A DNA stretch of 64,000 bases, from contig NZ_KN322983.1 in NCBI RefSeq assembly GCF_000774145.1, forward strand, positions 923,871 through 987,870, read 5' to 3'. Shown piece by piece: positions 55,844-64,000 of this stretch. Each line of letters opens with the position of its first letter. Position 1 is the stretch's first letter. The notes under the pieces were generated by a model, which was not told the DNA's origin, did no database searches, and saw nothing but the letters and a program-made list of their open reading frames with translations. Position numbers and translations under genes: made by a program. The DNA comes from Pseudomonas mediterranea CFBP 5447 (GTDB lineage: Bacteria; Pseudomonadota; Gammaproteobacteria; Pseudomonadales; Pseudomonadaceae).

Positions 55844-56455
55844 ATGCGCCCGTCGTTTTATGATTCCAGCCGTTTTCCGCATCTCAAGAACCTTGCCGAC
55901 AACTGGGAAGTGATCCGCGAGGAGTTCCTGGCCCTCGATGCGCCGACCCTGACCATCAACCGCGTGGGCAAGTCGATCACCGAGATCGTCGATGAAGTGA
56001 CCGCGCACATGGAGGCCGGCGGTGAGTATGGCTGGCTCTGGGGCTGGGGTGACGACATGGACGTCATGCCGGAATGGACCCAATACGGCCTGGTTGCCTA
56101 TGACACCCCAATCCCCTATGCCCGCGCCGCCATGCCCGGGACCATCGACCTGTTGAGCAAGATCCCCGGGATCAAGCTCTGCGCCTTGCTGCGCATGGAG
56201 CCGAACGTTTTCCTCGGCACCCATTCCCACACCGGTACCTGGGAAGAAGGCCTGTTGCACATGCAACTGACCATCGATGCCCCGACCACCCAGAACTATG
56301 CCTACCTCAACGTCAATGGCAGCTTCAACCAGAGCACCAACGGCAACCTGGTGATCTTCGACGGCTCCCTCGACCACTTCGCCGTCAACGCTTCCCGGGC
56401 TCACCGCACCGTGCTTTATCTTGAGTTCTATCGCGAGAAACACATGGCGGCGTGA
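55844..56455 (+). CDS. Aspartyl/asparaginyl beta-hydroxylase-like enzyme (PF05118)
   Basis: A 203-residue Fe(II)/2-oxoglutarate oxygenase-like protein. Conserved points: first metal histidine in THSHTG (about residue 127-129), LLHMQLTI matching the LRMHLGL strand, second histidine in FDGSLDHFAVN (about 177), and the 2-oxoglutarate arginine in AHRTVLYLEF (about 188). A strong AAGGAG lies 7 bases before the ATG. It is 117 bases after the MFS gene and probably co-transcribed. Syringomycin-type peptides carry 3-hydroxy-aspartate at position 8, normally made by the TauD-like SyrP, which is absent here. This enzyme is the best candidate in the window for that step; that is inference. Confidence 0.82.
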   Translation: MRPSFYDSSRFPHLKNLADNWEVIREEFLALDAPTLTINRVGKSITEIVDEVTAHMEAGGEYGWLWGWGDDMDVMPEWTQYGLVAYDTPIPYARAAMPGTIDLLSKIPGIKLCALLRMEPNVFLGTHSHTGTWEEGLLHMQLTIDAPTTQNYAYLNVNGSFNQSTNGNLVIFDGSLDHFAVNASRAHRTVLYLEFYREKHMAA

Positions 56456-56884
56456 GGTCGAGCCGGTTTGATGGAAGTGAGTCTGCTCGCAAGGAAGGCG
56501 TGTCAGCTGATACAAATCGGCGGGCTGAAGTGATGTCGTTGGGGGCAGGCTCTGTTTGGCGACTGTCATGGATGCCCGCCGCCTGACGCCAGGGGAGGTG
56601 GCTGTCGACGGGGAGATCGCTGGATTCGAGGTACGCATCCCATCCAGCGATCAGCGCGGCCCAGGCCCGTCGAACGTCTGGATCACTGGCGCGCCTTGGC
56701 GCCCATGACCTGGCGGCGGTTGACTACCTGGCCTTGGCGAGGCTGCTCGAAACCTAGGCAAGCGTTGCAAGCGCGGATCAGCGCACATTTCACCGACGTC
56801 TGCATGGGCAGTCTGTCCGGTAGCCGCTATAGTGCCCGCTCTAGCCGCCCCGGCACTGACACGGCAGTCACAGGAACTCTTCAC
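56456..56884. other. Intergenic region without a supported gene
   Basis: About 430 bases after the oxygenase operon. A 46-codon open frame (56569-56709) has no ribosome site or recognisable product. Just before the next gene, GCCGCTATAGTGCCCG (about 56822) could contain a -10. No REP or terminator is clear. Confidence 0.55.
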
Positions 56885-57664
56885 ATGCCCCATGGCGTAA
56901 TCGCTACCCGCGCTGAAATCACCCACTTCCCACTTTCCCCAAGCGTTGAACAGGCCCGCCAACTGATACCGCCCGCCGAAGCACGCCTGGCGCAGCGCAA
57001 GCACGTGGTGCTCAAGCCGTTCATGATCGTCCAGGGGCTCGTCTGCGGATACTTCCTGATCAAATGGGTGGCGCAGGGGCACTACATCGGTGGCCCGATT
57101 TTCGCGGGACTGCTCTGGTGCGTGACCTGGGTCTTCAGCCTGCCGCTGGGATTGTTCTGGCGCAAGGAAAGTCGCGAACTCAAGCGCGTTCAGGATAACG
57201 TCGGCGTCGTCTTGCACAGGGTGTGCACAGACTTCCTCGCCGAACAGACATTGGGGCCGTATCGCTGGATCTCCCGTGGCGAAAACATGCTCGGGCTGTT
57301 TCCGGAAACCGCCATGCTCTATCTCTATTCAGCGGAGTCGGGCCACCAGCATGCGCTGATCGATGCGCCGCAGGTGGTTCGCCAGGTACGGGTCGACGAG
57401 AAAACCCAGACCGTCCACACCTCCAACACTCATACCACCCACAGCGAGCGAAAGGTCAGCAGCACGCACTTCGGCGGCGAGATCGGCAAGGGCACCTCCA
57501 ACTCCACCACCTATACGTCCAGTACGACCCACCATACCTTTACCTTGCAGATTCAGTTTCAAATCGGCTCCGGCACGCCTTGCTGGACGACCTGGTCGTT
57601 TGGCGACGACTGGCAGGACGCGGAAAACTGGCGTTTGCAGATCGCACAGGCGGCGGGCTTGTAG
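56885..57664 (+). CDS. Uncharacterised two-helix membrane protein
   Basis: A 259-residue protein of no family I recognise. It has two membrane segments (about 43-62 and 69-92), followed by a soluble part with a striking Ser/Thr/His-rich stretch (TSNTHTTHSERK, then NSTTYTSSTTHHTF, residues about 180-220), and a Trp-rich end. The start at 56885 is chosen because the hydrophobic pattern begins after it and the upstream frame has no conserved character. It is flanked by a REPIN downstream and seems to be a single-gene unit outside the biosynthetic clusters. Confidence 0.65.
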   Translation: MPHGVIATRAEITHFPLSPSVEQARQLIPPAEARLAQRKHVVLKPFMIVQGLVCGYFLIKWVAQGHYIGGPIFAGLLWCVTWVFSLPLGLFWRKESRELKRVQDNVGVVLHRVCTDFLAEQTLGPYRWISRGENMLGLFPETAMLYLYSAESGHQHALIDAPQVVRQVRVDEKTQTVHTSNTHTTHSERKVSSTHFGGEIGKGTSNSTTYTSSTTHHTFTLQIQFQIGSGTPCWTTWSFGDDWQDAENWRLQIAQAAGL

Positions 57665-57714
57665 AGACCGGCGCTGTCGGGCGGGTCTCGCCTGGTATTC
57701 CAATCAAGCCACAA

Positions 57715-57812
57715 ACCTGTGGGAGCAAAGCTTGCTTGCGATTGCGGTAAATCAGTCAGCAGCGATGTTGACGGGGCTGTCGTTATCGCGAGCAAGCTTT
57801 GCTCCTACAGGT
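57715..57812. repeat. REPIN variant
   Basis: Inverted arms ACCTGTGGGAGCAAAGC and GCTTTGCTCCTACAGGT enclose about 60 bases. The core is a GCAAAGC variant of the family seen elsewhere in the window. Confidence 0.88.
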
Positions 57813-57894
57813 TCTGCGCTGTTTGAAGCTACAACTTCCTGGGCACCGCCCACGACGCCAATGCCAGGTGCACATTGTGGCGCGGCTTTCGGCA

Positions 57895-58722
57895 TCAACT
57901 CACCATGGCAGTCCGGTAAGCACCTGGCCCGATGCCGAAAGCCTGCTTGAACTGCCGGGTAAGATGGCTTTGATCAGCAAAACCCAGCTCCGCGGCGACT
58001 CTGGACGGCGTAATACCTTGCTTCAATAACACTTGCGCACACGCCAGGCGTTTTTGCGTGACCCAGCTGTGGGGAGGCAGGCCGGTTGCCTTGCGAAATA
58101 CTCGGGCAAAGTGAAAGGGAGAGAGGCCGACGCTGGAGGCAAGCTCCTCGAGCGAAGGAGGAAACGCCAGGCGCTCCAGCAGTATTTCCCTGGCTCTACG
58201 TACCGCTACAGGCTCCTTCCCTGGCGCTGCGACCGGGCCTATTCCGGCGTACCGCTGGAACAACATCAGCGTGGCTTCCCTCCAGGCGGTTTGCTGCAGC
58301 AATTCCGGAGCCTCATGTTCTGCATACAGGTGCACGTTACTGAACGCTCGCGCCACTTGGGAATCGATCAGGACGCTGCTGATAAAGCGGGGGGAGCCGT
58401 TGAAACGTATATCCAGCTCGGCCAGGACCTCGGCAAGCTGCGTCAACGTGGGGTAAAAACCTCGGTAGCGCCATCCTTCATGGTGGGCCGTTGCACCAGT
58501 ATGCAACTCATCCGGATTGATCAGGACCACGGCACCGATGGGTGCAACGTGTTCACTGCCTCGATGCCGAAACCGCTGCGCACCCGACTCGATGACCGAG
58601 ATGACGAAACTGTCATGAACGTGAGGGGTGAAGCGCTGCTGGTAATATTGAGCGTGCAGCAATTCCACGCCACCCAGGCTTGAGGCTTGCCAGAAACGCG
58701 TGTTTTCAATCTTGCTGGCCAC
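57895..58722 (-). CDS. AraC-family transcriptional regulator
   Basis: A 275-residue regulator. The N-terminal half is a cupin-like sensing domain (YYQQRFTPHVHDSFVI, GAVVLINPDELHTG). The C-terminal 100 residues form the two AraC helix-turn-helix units (SLEELASSVGLSPFHFARVF, and ITPSRVAAELGFADQSHLTR). It starts with GTG at 58722, behind GAGG that overlaps the azlD stop. It is the last gene of the azlC-azlD-araC operon, so it probably controls that amino-acid exporter. Confidence 0.92.
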   Translation of the reverse strand: MASKIENTRFWQASSLGGVELLHAQYYQQRFTPHVHDSFVISVIESGAQRFRHRGSEHVAPIGAVVLINPDELHTGATAHHEGWRYRGFYPTLTQLAEVLAELDIRFNGSPRFISSVLIDSQVARAFSNVHLYAEHEAPELLQQTAWREATLMLFQRYAGIGPVAAPGKEPVAVRRAREILLERLAFPPSLEELASSVGLSPFHFARVFRKATGLPPHSWVTQKRLACAQVLLKQGITPSRVAAELGFADQSHLTRQFKQAFGIGPGAYRTAMVS

Positions 58723-58730
58723 GGCTTACC

Positions 58731-59042
58731 TCACAGTATTGACCTGAACAGGTAGAAACAGCCCATGCTGACCAGGACGCTCGTCAGCACCCGTCCCGTC
58801 CAGAGCATGAGACCCACGGCGCAGATCCCACCCAGCAGATAGGGATTCAGAACGCTCAGGTTCAGCGTATGGCCTGGCATGAAAATGATGGGCCCGCAGA
58901 TCGCCGTCAGCATCCCTGGCACCGCGAAGGATAGGAAGTCCCGGGTGCCTTGGCTCAGTCTAAACGGTAAGCGTGGCTCCAGAAACAGGTAGCGGTTCAG
59001 GAAGACAATCACACCCATCCCGGCGATAACGGCGAGGATCAT
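58731..59042 (-). CDS. azlD: AzlD-type branched-chain amino acid transport subunit
   Basis: A 103-residue protein with three to four membrane helices, the small partner of AzlC in branched-chain amino-acid export. The true start is ATG 59042, which overlaps the azlC stop (ATGA); the longer frame to 59171 lies inside azlC. Conserved features include the LPFRLSQGTRDFLSFAVPGM region (key part RDFLSFAVPGM). Confidence 0.9.
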   Translation of the reverse strand: MILAVIAGMGVIVFLNRYLFLEPRLPFRLSQGTRDFLSFAVPGMLTAICGPIIFMPGHTLNLSVLNPYLLGGICAVGLMLWTGRVLTSVLVSMGCFYLFRSIL

Positions 59043-59737
59043 GAACGCCCCTCCATGAGTCGCTTGCAGATGAAACCCGCCGTCATGCCAGCCAATCCCG
59101 ACACCACCAGCGCCGACTCCCAGCGCAGATAACTGAGCAGCACCGAGCAGGCGAGGGATACCGACACACAAATGATCGTCGGGACCGATTTCACCACCGG
59201 GGTGACCAAGGCGATAAAGGTCGCAGCGATGGAAAACTCCAACCCGAGCGACTCAAGGTCGGGAATGCTCTTGCCCAACAGGATCCCTGCCAGGGTGAAC
59301 AGGTTCCATGCCAGGTAAAAGCTGAGGCCGACACCCAGGGCAAACCAGCGGCTGAACGTCTTCTGGTCATACTGGCTGTTCAGCGCGAAAAACTCGTCGG
59401 TCAACAGAAAACCGAGGCCTAGTCTCCATCGTGAAGAAAGCGGGGAGAGGGTGGCGCGCATGTGCAAACCGTAAAGCAGGTGCTGCGACGTCAGGAGAAG
59501 AGTCGTCACAAGAATCGAGGAGAGGCTGGCTCCTGTCTTGATCATGCCGATGGCGACGAGTTGCGCGGCACCGGCAAAAACGATGGCCGAAAAGCCCTGG
59601 CTTTCGAGAGGCGTCAGCTGGGCATCGATCGCCAATGATCCAACCAGCAAGCCCCAGGGAGCACAGGCCAGGGACAGCGGAGTCACAGCCATCGCGCCTT
59701 TCCAGAAGGCTCGATAAGGCGAAAGGTTGGAATGCAT
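59039..59737 (-). CDS. azlC: AzlC-type branched-chain amino acid exporter
   Basis: A 232-residue inner-membrane protein. Its N-terminal GAMAVTPLSLACAPWGLLVG and the FAGAAQLVAIG motif near residue 55 are typical of AzlC (PF03591). The LLTDEFFALN segment near 112 is also conserved. It is the first gene of azlC-azlD-araC. Confidence 0.92.
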   Translation of the reverse strand: MHSNLSPYRAFWKGAMAVTPLSLACAPWGLLVGSLAIDAQLTPLESQGFSAIVFAGAAQLVAIGMIKTGASLSSILVTTLLLTSQHLLYGLHMRATLSPLSSRWRLGLGFLLTDEFFALNSQYDQKTFSRWFALGVGLSFYLAWNLFTLAGILLGKSIPDLESLGLEFSIAATFIALVTPVVKSVPTIICVSVSLACSVLLSYLRWESALVVSGLAGMTAGFICKRLMEGRS

Positions 59738-59821
59738 GGGCGACGCACGTCGATTATGAATGGGGGTTCAGAATCTCGGATTATGCGATTGCCGTATTGA
59801 ACGATCTTGCTGTTTGGGCCG

Positions 59822-61447
59822 TCACGTCTTGAACCGCAGCACCAGGTTGTTCAGGTTCACCGCAAGTTGCGACAGCTCGTTGCTGGCAATCAGCGTTTGA
59901 CGGGTTCCCTCGCTGCTCTGCACCGCCAGGTCGCGAATGCTGACCAGGCTCCGATCCACATCGCGTGCCACATGCGCCTGTTGCTCGGACGCTGTTGCGA
60001 TCTGCAGGTTGCGTTCGTTTATCTCCAGCACGGCATGGGTGATTTGTTGCAAGGACTGCCCGGCGTCTTCGGCTGTTTTCCTGGTGCTATGCACCTCCTG
60101 GGTGCTTTTGTGCATCGACTCCACCGTGGCAGAAGAACCGGCCTGGATCGCCGCGATCATCTGTTCGATTTCCTGGGTGGAGGTTTGCGTACGGTGTGCC
60201 AGGGCGCGCACTTCGTCGGCAACCACGGCAAAGCCTCGACCTTGCTCGCCTGCCCGAGCCGCTTCGATGGCGGCATTCAATGCCAGGAGATTGGTCTGCT
60301 CGGCAATGCCCCTGATGACGCTCAACACTTTGCTGATGTCCTGGGCTTGGCCGGCCAGCGCCAGAACCTGTGCGGATGAACCTTCCACCAGGCTCGTCAG
60401 GTTGCGCATGGCTGCCAGGGTTTCAGTGACACGTTCATTGCCCAGGTCTGCCGACAGGCTCGACTGTTGGGCTGCCTGGGAGGTAGACGTAGCATTGCGA
60501 GCCACTTCCTCAACGGCCGCGCTCATCTCGTTGACTGCAGTGGCGGCTTGCTCGATTTCGCTGTTCTGTTGCTGCAATGTCCGGTCGGCGCTTTCAGTGA
60601 TGGACGTCATTTCGACAGCGGCAGTGCTCAGTTGCGTAGACGCGCCGGAAATCTCCAGAACCGTTTGCCGCAGCTTCTCCGACATGATGTTGAGCGCCTG
60701 CATCAGGCGAGAGGCTTCATCCTTCCCGGTGACCTCAAGCTGCCGGGTCAGATCGCCTTCGGCAATGTCTTCAGCCAGCTTCAGCGATGTATTGATCGGA
60801 TCGACGATGCTGCGGGTCAAGGCGATAGCGAGGAAGACCGTGAGGATCAGCGCGACGACTACCACAATCATCAGGACGTTGACGCTATGGCCATACACTG
60901 CCGTTGCAATGGCGCCTGACCGCTTCGTCTCTTTTGCGTTCAGCTCGCGCATGAGCGTGAGTTTCTCCTGATAGGCCGTGGCGCGGTTGGCCTGTTCGGA
61001 GTTGGCGAAGGCAACGGCCTTGTCATGGTCGGAAGCGTCCATTGCGATGACTTGCTTCAATCCATCGATGTAGGTGTTCATCGCGGTTTGGGCCTCATCG
61101 AACAGGGCGCTGTCCTTATCGCCTGTCATCAGATTCTGCCGATAGTATTCGCTGCGCGACTGTAGGGTCTCCATGGCTTGTCGCACTTTGGCTTGCGACG
61201 TGCTTTTGACTGAGGGATCGGTGCTGCCCAGCATCCTGATGCTCTCGAGACGAGCGTGTAGAAGCGCAATCTGAATGTCATCGACCACTTGAATGCTAGG
61301 CAGTGAGTTTTCTTCTATGTCTTGCTCCGCGGTGCGCAAGTGGCCGATTTGAACGTAGGAGAAGCCTCCCAGGCCGATCAAAAGCAGAGTGATGACACCG
61401 AAGCAGAATGCAGCTCTGCGTGCGATATTGAGCGATCTGAGATTCAT
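59822..61447 (-). CDS. Methyl-accepting chemotaxis protein
   Basis: A 541-residue chemoreceptor. It has a first membrane helix (about 12-32), a periplasmic four-helix-bundle sensor of 4HB_MCP type (about 35-185), a second helix (about 190-212), a HAMP domain, and a cytoplasmic signalling hairpin with the invariant tip [20 protein letters not shown]. There is no C-terminal CheR-docking pentapeptide; it ends RFKT. The ligand cannot be read from sequence; 4HB sensors bind small organic molecules. Confidence 0.95.
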   Translation of the reverse strand: MNLRSLNIARRAAFCFGVITLLLIGLGGFSYVQIGHLRTAEQDIEENSLPSIQVVDDIQIALLHARLESIRMLGSTDPSVKSTSQAKVRQAMETLQSRSEYYRQNLMTGDKDSALFDEAQTAMNTYIDGLKQVIAMDASDHDKAVAFANSEQANRATAYQEKLTLMRELNAKETKRSGAIATAVYGHSVNVLMIVVVVALILTVFLAIALTRSIVDPINTSLKLAEDIAEGDLTRQLEVTGKDEASRLMQALNIMSEKLRQTVLEISGASTQLSTAAVEMTSITESADRTLQQQNSEIEQAATAVNEMSAAVEEVARNATSTSQAAQQSSLSADLGNERVTETLAAMRNLTSLVEGSSAQVLALAGQAQDISKVLSVIRGIAEQTNLLALNAAIEAARAGEQGRGFAVVADEVRALAHRTQTSTQEIEQMIAAIQAGSSATVESMHKSTQEVHSTRKTAEDAGQSLQQITHAVLEINERNLQIATASEQQAHVARDVDRSLVSIRDLAVQSSEGTRQTLIASNELSQLAVNLNNLVLRFKT

Positions 61448-61771
61448 GTTTGGCTCCGGTGTGGCTTACCACGTAACGCCTTTCGAGAGCTGGCTCATTG
61501 CCAGCCATTACAGGGTTGGCCAGAGCGGATGAAAATTCTGTGAGCTGTGTGTGGTTTTTTTGAGAATGAGGAAAAGCGCGGTTATCGAGATATCGTTACC
61601 GAGGACTGCTGGAATGATTGGCAATGACTGCAGGCTGCTTATGCCACGACATGGTAGATCGGCGCCAACCAGATTCCCCAGTAACAGCAAATTGCGAGAC
61701 GATTACGCATACATGTGTTCGACCTGATCGGGCCTCCTTACTGATCGCTACGCCGTTGTTTCGGAGATGAG
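61448..61771. other. Divergent intergenic region
   Basis: 324 bases between the divergent chemoreceptor and LysR genes. It includes a T-rich run near 61551-61561 and the LysR ribosome site (GGAGATGAG before 61772). I see no gene or clear operator, although the position next to a LysR gene makes an autoregulatory site likely. Confidence 0.6.
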
Positions 61772-62668
61772 ATGACGTTTCCACCCTTGCACAATTTCAA
61801 AGTGTTCGAGAGCGTAGCCCGCTTGGGCAGCCTGGCGGCCGCTGCAGTTGAGTTACATGTGACCGTCGGCGCTGTGAGTCAGCAAGTCAAAGCGTTACAA
61901 GCCAGCCTGGGTATAGAACTGTTCGAGAAGCGCGGTCGGCAACTGGTGCTGACCGCCAATGGTCGGCTGCTGCAAAAGCATGTGGCGAACGCAATAGGTG
62001 AAATCAGCAATGCGGTAACTGCAATGCAGTCCGGTTCTGATGCCGCACAGGAAGTTGTTGAAATCACCCTGTCCATTCCGCCTGCCGAGGGCGTGGAGTG
62101 GCTTACTACGCCGTTGCTGCACTTCATGGAGGCATCGGACTCGGTGCGGGTGAACGTGATCACCGCACCGGGGATGCCGCAAGTAGACTGGCGTCGCGCC
62201 GATGTGGCGGTAATTTACGGTTCGCCGCCATGGCCAGGCATCTGGTGGCGTTTGATGCATGGCATTCGCATGACTCCCGTGTGCAGCCCGCAATATTTGC
62301 GAGGGCCGAAAGCCATTCGTGAAGTAACGGATCTGGCGCGACACCGCCTGCTCCACGAAGACACTGGCAGCCAGTGGCAGCAATGGCTGGCCGATGCAGG
62401 CTGCAGCCTTATCTGCAAGGAGGACATCTATTTTGAAGATTTTGGCATGGTCTTGCAGGCCGCGCGCGACGGTTTCGGCGTGGCGCTGAGCGATGAACTC
62501 GTGTCTGCCCGCGATCTCGACGAAGGACGTTTGGTGCGCCCGCTGCCGAGCACGGTGCCCGCGCTGCACAATTACTATGTCGCCTGTCGTGAAACCGCGC
62601 GTGAACGCCCGGAAATCCGGGCGTTCATCAACTGGTTACTCGCTACGGCCGGTCAGCCCGATCAGTAA
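61772..62668 (+). CDS. LysR-family regulator (GcvA/AmpR-like)
   Basis: A 298-residue regulator. The N-terminal winged helix (LHNFKVFESVARLGSLAAAA, then HVTVGAVSQQVKALQ) resembles the GcvA/AmpR branch, and a LysR substrate-binding domain follows. A good GGAG site precedes the ATG. Its last 7 bases overlap the 3' end of the convergent metallo-hydrolase gene. The target is unknown. Confidence 0.93.
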   Translation: MTFPPLHNFKVFESVARLGSLAAAAVELHVTVGAVSQQVKALQASLGIELFEKRGRQLVLTANGRLLQKHVANAIGEISNAVTAMQSGSDAAQEVVEITLSIPPAEGVEWLTTPLLHFMEASDSVRVNVITAPGMPQVDWRRADVAVIYGSPPWPGIWWRLMHGIRMTPVCSPQYLRGPKAIREVTDLARHRLLHEDTGSQWQQWLADAGCSLICKEDIYFEDFGMVLQAARDGFGVALSDELVSARDLDEGRLVRPLPSTVPALHNYYVACRETARERPEIRAFINWLLATAGQPDQ

Positions 62669-63570
62669 CCGTAGCCTCGACCATCGGTGAACTGGATGTT
62701 GGTGAGAATGCTGATTTCCTTTTCGACCTTGTACAGTTCGGAACTCTTGATCAGTTCCGGATCGCTGAAGGCTTCACCTTTGGCGCGCCCGGCGAGGATC
62801 AGCGCCATCTTGTCGCGAATCGACTGTACATTGGCGTAGGTCATCGCCGGCACTTTGGTCGGATCTTCGTCCGCATGAGCGCCATAAATGGCGGTCTGCT
62901 GGTTGATCATTTTCAGCGTGGCGTCGAGAGAAGCGACGTAGTCTTTGAGATTGCCTGCCAATAGCCACGACGGATAGACATGATCCCCGGAAAGCAAGAT
63001 GTTATGCGTCTCATCGAAGAGCGCGACTTCGTCCTGCGTGTGTCCCGGCACACTTATCAGACGCATCTTCAGACCGCCAAGGTCGATGGTCTCGTCGGGT
63101 TTTATCAGTCGCGCGACCTTGAAAGGCGGCACTACCATGTGATCGAAGTTGCCCAGATAGACCGGCTCGGGTACGCGGTAGAAGTCATCCTTGTCCTTGA
63201 ATTGACGAGTGAATGGCGTATCGACCAAGTAGATACTTTTGAAATTGTGTAGGCCACCCAGGTGATCGAAATGCAGATGAGAGGGCAGCAGCGAGAGTGG
63301 CTTGTCAGTGATCTTACTTGCCACCAGCGTGATGTCTTCTTTCTGATTCGCACCCGAATCGAACATCAACGCCTGGTCATTGCCGACCAACAAATACGAA
63401 AAATTCTTCTGGTAATAACCGGGTTCGCCAATGGCGTAAAGGAAGTCCGTCAATTTATGCACGACGAAGGCCGCGCCTTGCGTTTTATCCGCCTCCTGCG
63501 CTTGAAGAGTAAACGATGCGGATAGGAAAACAGAGGAAGCCAGGGCCAGGAATCTTACGAGTTTGCGCAT
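62662..63570 (-). CDS. Exported metallo-beta-lactamase-fold hydrolase
   Basis: A 302-residue protein with a cleavable signal peptide (about 1-24, SFTLQAQ). The zinc ligands of the fold are present: SHLHFDHLGG (HxHxDH, about residue 98-103), the VPGHTQDE histidine near 178, LLSGDH aspartate near 199, and GAHADED near 240. It should be a periplasmic zinc hydrolase; the actual substrate (lactone, beta-lactam, thioester, other) is not predictable. Its convergent stop overlaps the LysR gene. Confidence 0.88.
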   Translation of the reverse strand: MRKLVRFLALASSVFLSASFTLQAQEADKTQGAAFVVHKLTDFLYAIGEPGYYQKNFSYLLVGNDQALMFDSGANQKEDITLVASKITDKPLSLLPSHLHFDHLGGLHNFKSIYLVDTPFTRQFKDKDDFYRVPEPVYLGNFDHMVVPPFKVARLIKPDETIDLGGLKMRLISVPGHTQDEVALFDETHNILLSGDHVYPSWLLAGNLKDYVASLDATLKMINQQTAIYGAHADEDPTKVPAMTYANVQSIRDKMALILAGRAKGEAFSDPELIKSSELYKVEKEISILTNIQFTDGRGYGY

Positions 63571-63842
63571 GGTGTACGAACCTTTTTCTTATGTTCAGCG
63601 GATGGCGGGCTGTTTGCTGCTTGCCTATCTCACGGGTTGTCGGTTCACACATCAATGGATGATTTTTAAAGTGGGATACTTGAGTTCAGCTAAAGCGTGA
63701 GTCGAACAATTTATTTTCAAGGAGGCTGCTGCCCCTTCAACCCTCCCACACAAAGGGCATGAAGAGTTAACTGATTCGGCTGGACATGGCAGAAATGAGC
63801 TACCTTATCTGACCCACTTGCTTATCGCTCAGGGAGAGCGCC

Positions 63843-64000
63843 ATGCCTTTGCAAATCCAACTTTCGGAAAATGTGACCGAATCAGAGCGGTTGGGAATTT
63901 TGAACCCGCTGCTGGCCCATAACCTGGCCAACGGTGGGGACGATGCCCACGAAACCTTTGCCCTGTTGCTACGAGCCCCGGACAGTAATGAAGTCATTGG
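63843..64000 (+). CDS. Start of a GNAT-like acetyltransferase gene (partial)
   Basis: An open frame from ATG 63843 runs off the window end. GGGAG lies 7 bases upstream. The 52 visible residues (LQIQLSENVTESERLGIL, LLLRAPDSNEVIG) look like the N-terminus of a GNAT-family acetyltransferase, but the acetyl-CoA motif is beyond the edge, so the assignment is tentative. Confidence 0.6.
   Translation, partial: MPLQIQLSENVTESERLGILNPLLAHNLANGGDDAHETFALLLRAPDSNEVI

Noticed and set aside
23280-56455. Siderophore lipopeptide (corrugatin type), suggested by His-like and hydroxy-Asp signals
   Set aside because: No TonB-dependent receptor or Fur box is seen, and the C-T-TE ending plus the nine-residue order fits the syringomycin family better.
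56569-56709. 46-codon open frame
   Set aside because: No ribosome site, no recognisable motif, and nothing in context supports it.

Overview
The window is GC-rich chromosomal DNA from a fluorescent-group Pseudomonas. The evidence is the many REP/REPIN palindromes of the 'GTGGGAGCGAGC..GCTCGCGAT' type, a perfect ANR box, a PsmE/AlgE-type extracellular alginate epimerase, and two lipopeptide-type NRPS systems known from plant-associated pseudomonads of the P. corrugata / strain SH-C52 type. Species cannot be fixed from the sequence alone.

Layout. 1-5.8 kb: one large secreted mannuronan C-5-epimerase (minus strand). 6.2-9.5 kb: a CopD-like membrane protein, then a translationally coupled pair of HemN paralogues behind an ANR box; the first HemN has lost its Fe-S cysteines. 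9.7-12.2 kb: a small YodC-like protein, an RND-type outer-membrane lipoprotein and a SalA/SyrF-type LuxR regulator (minus). 12.7-22.7 kb: FAD monooxygenase, two-module NRPS (Ser-Pro codes, TE) and RhlB-like glycosyltransferase. This is a brabantamide (lipo-cyclocarbamate) type cluster, braC-braB-braA. 23.3-53.0 kb: two giant NRPS genes (minus) for a syringomycin-family lipodepsinonapeptide. There are nine carrier domains but only eight adenylation domains. Codes read Ser, Orn-like, Asp-like(?), Hse-like, His-like, Thr, Thr, Asp-like(?), then a final C-T-TE with no A domain. Dual E/C domains fall after positions 2, 4 and 7. This order resembles cormycin and related nonapeptides. 53.4-56.5 kb (plus): JmjC/cupin-8 protein, MFS exporter and PF05118 aspartyl-hydroxylase-like enzyme, probably tailoring and export. 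56.9-64 kb: ordinary genes (unknown membrane protein, AraC-AzlD-AzlC, chemoreceptor, LysR regulator, metallo-beta-lactamase-fold hydrolase, start of a GNAT-like gene).

Two observations stand out. First, the upstream NRPS gene is split into three same-frame pieces by stretches that are the plain complement (not the reverse complement) of the expected sequence. Three 30-base blocks match paralogous templates 30/30, and a fourth is inferred from the protein. DNA cannot do this in a cell, so the 'stops' are assembly or finishing errors, and the gene is one 5,374-residue NRPS. Second, the same promoter module (TGTCCC-N11-ACAGAC-N16/18-YYTAAT) lies upstream of the luxR gene, the braA-B-C operon and the giant NRPS operon. 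This suggests that one LuxR-type regulator controls itself and both antibiotics.

No SyrB1/SyrB2/SyrC-like genes, which would supply chloro-threonine to the A-less last module, are in the window. No RNA genes, insertion sequences or CRISPR arrays were seen.
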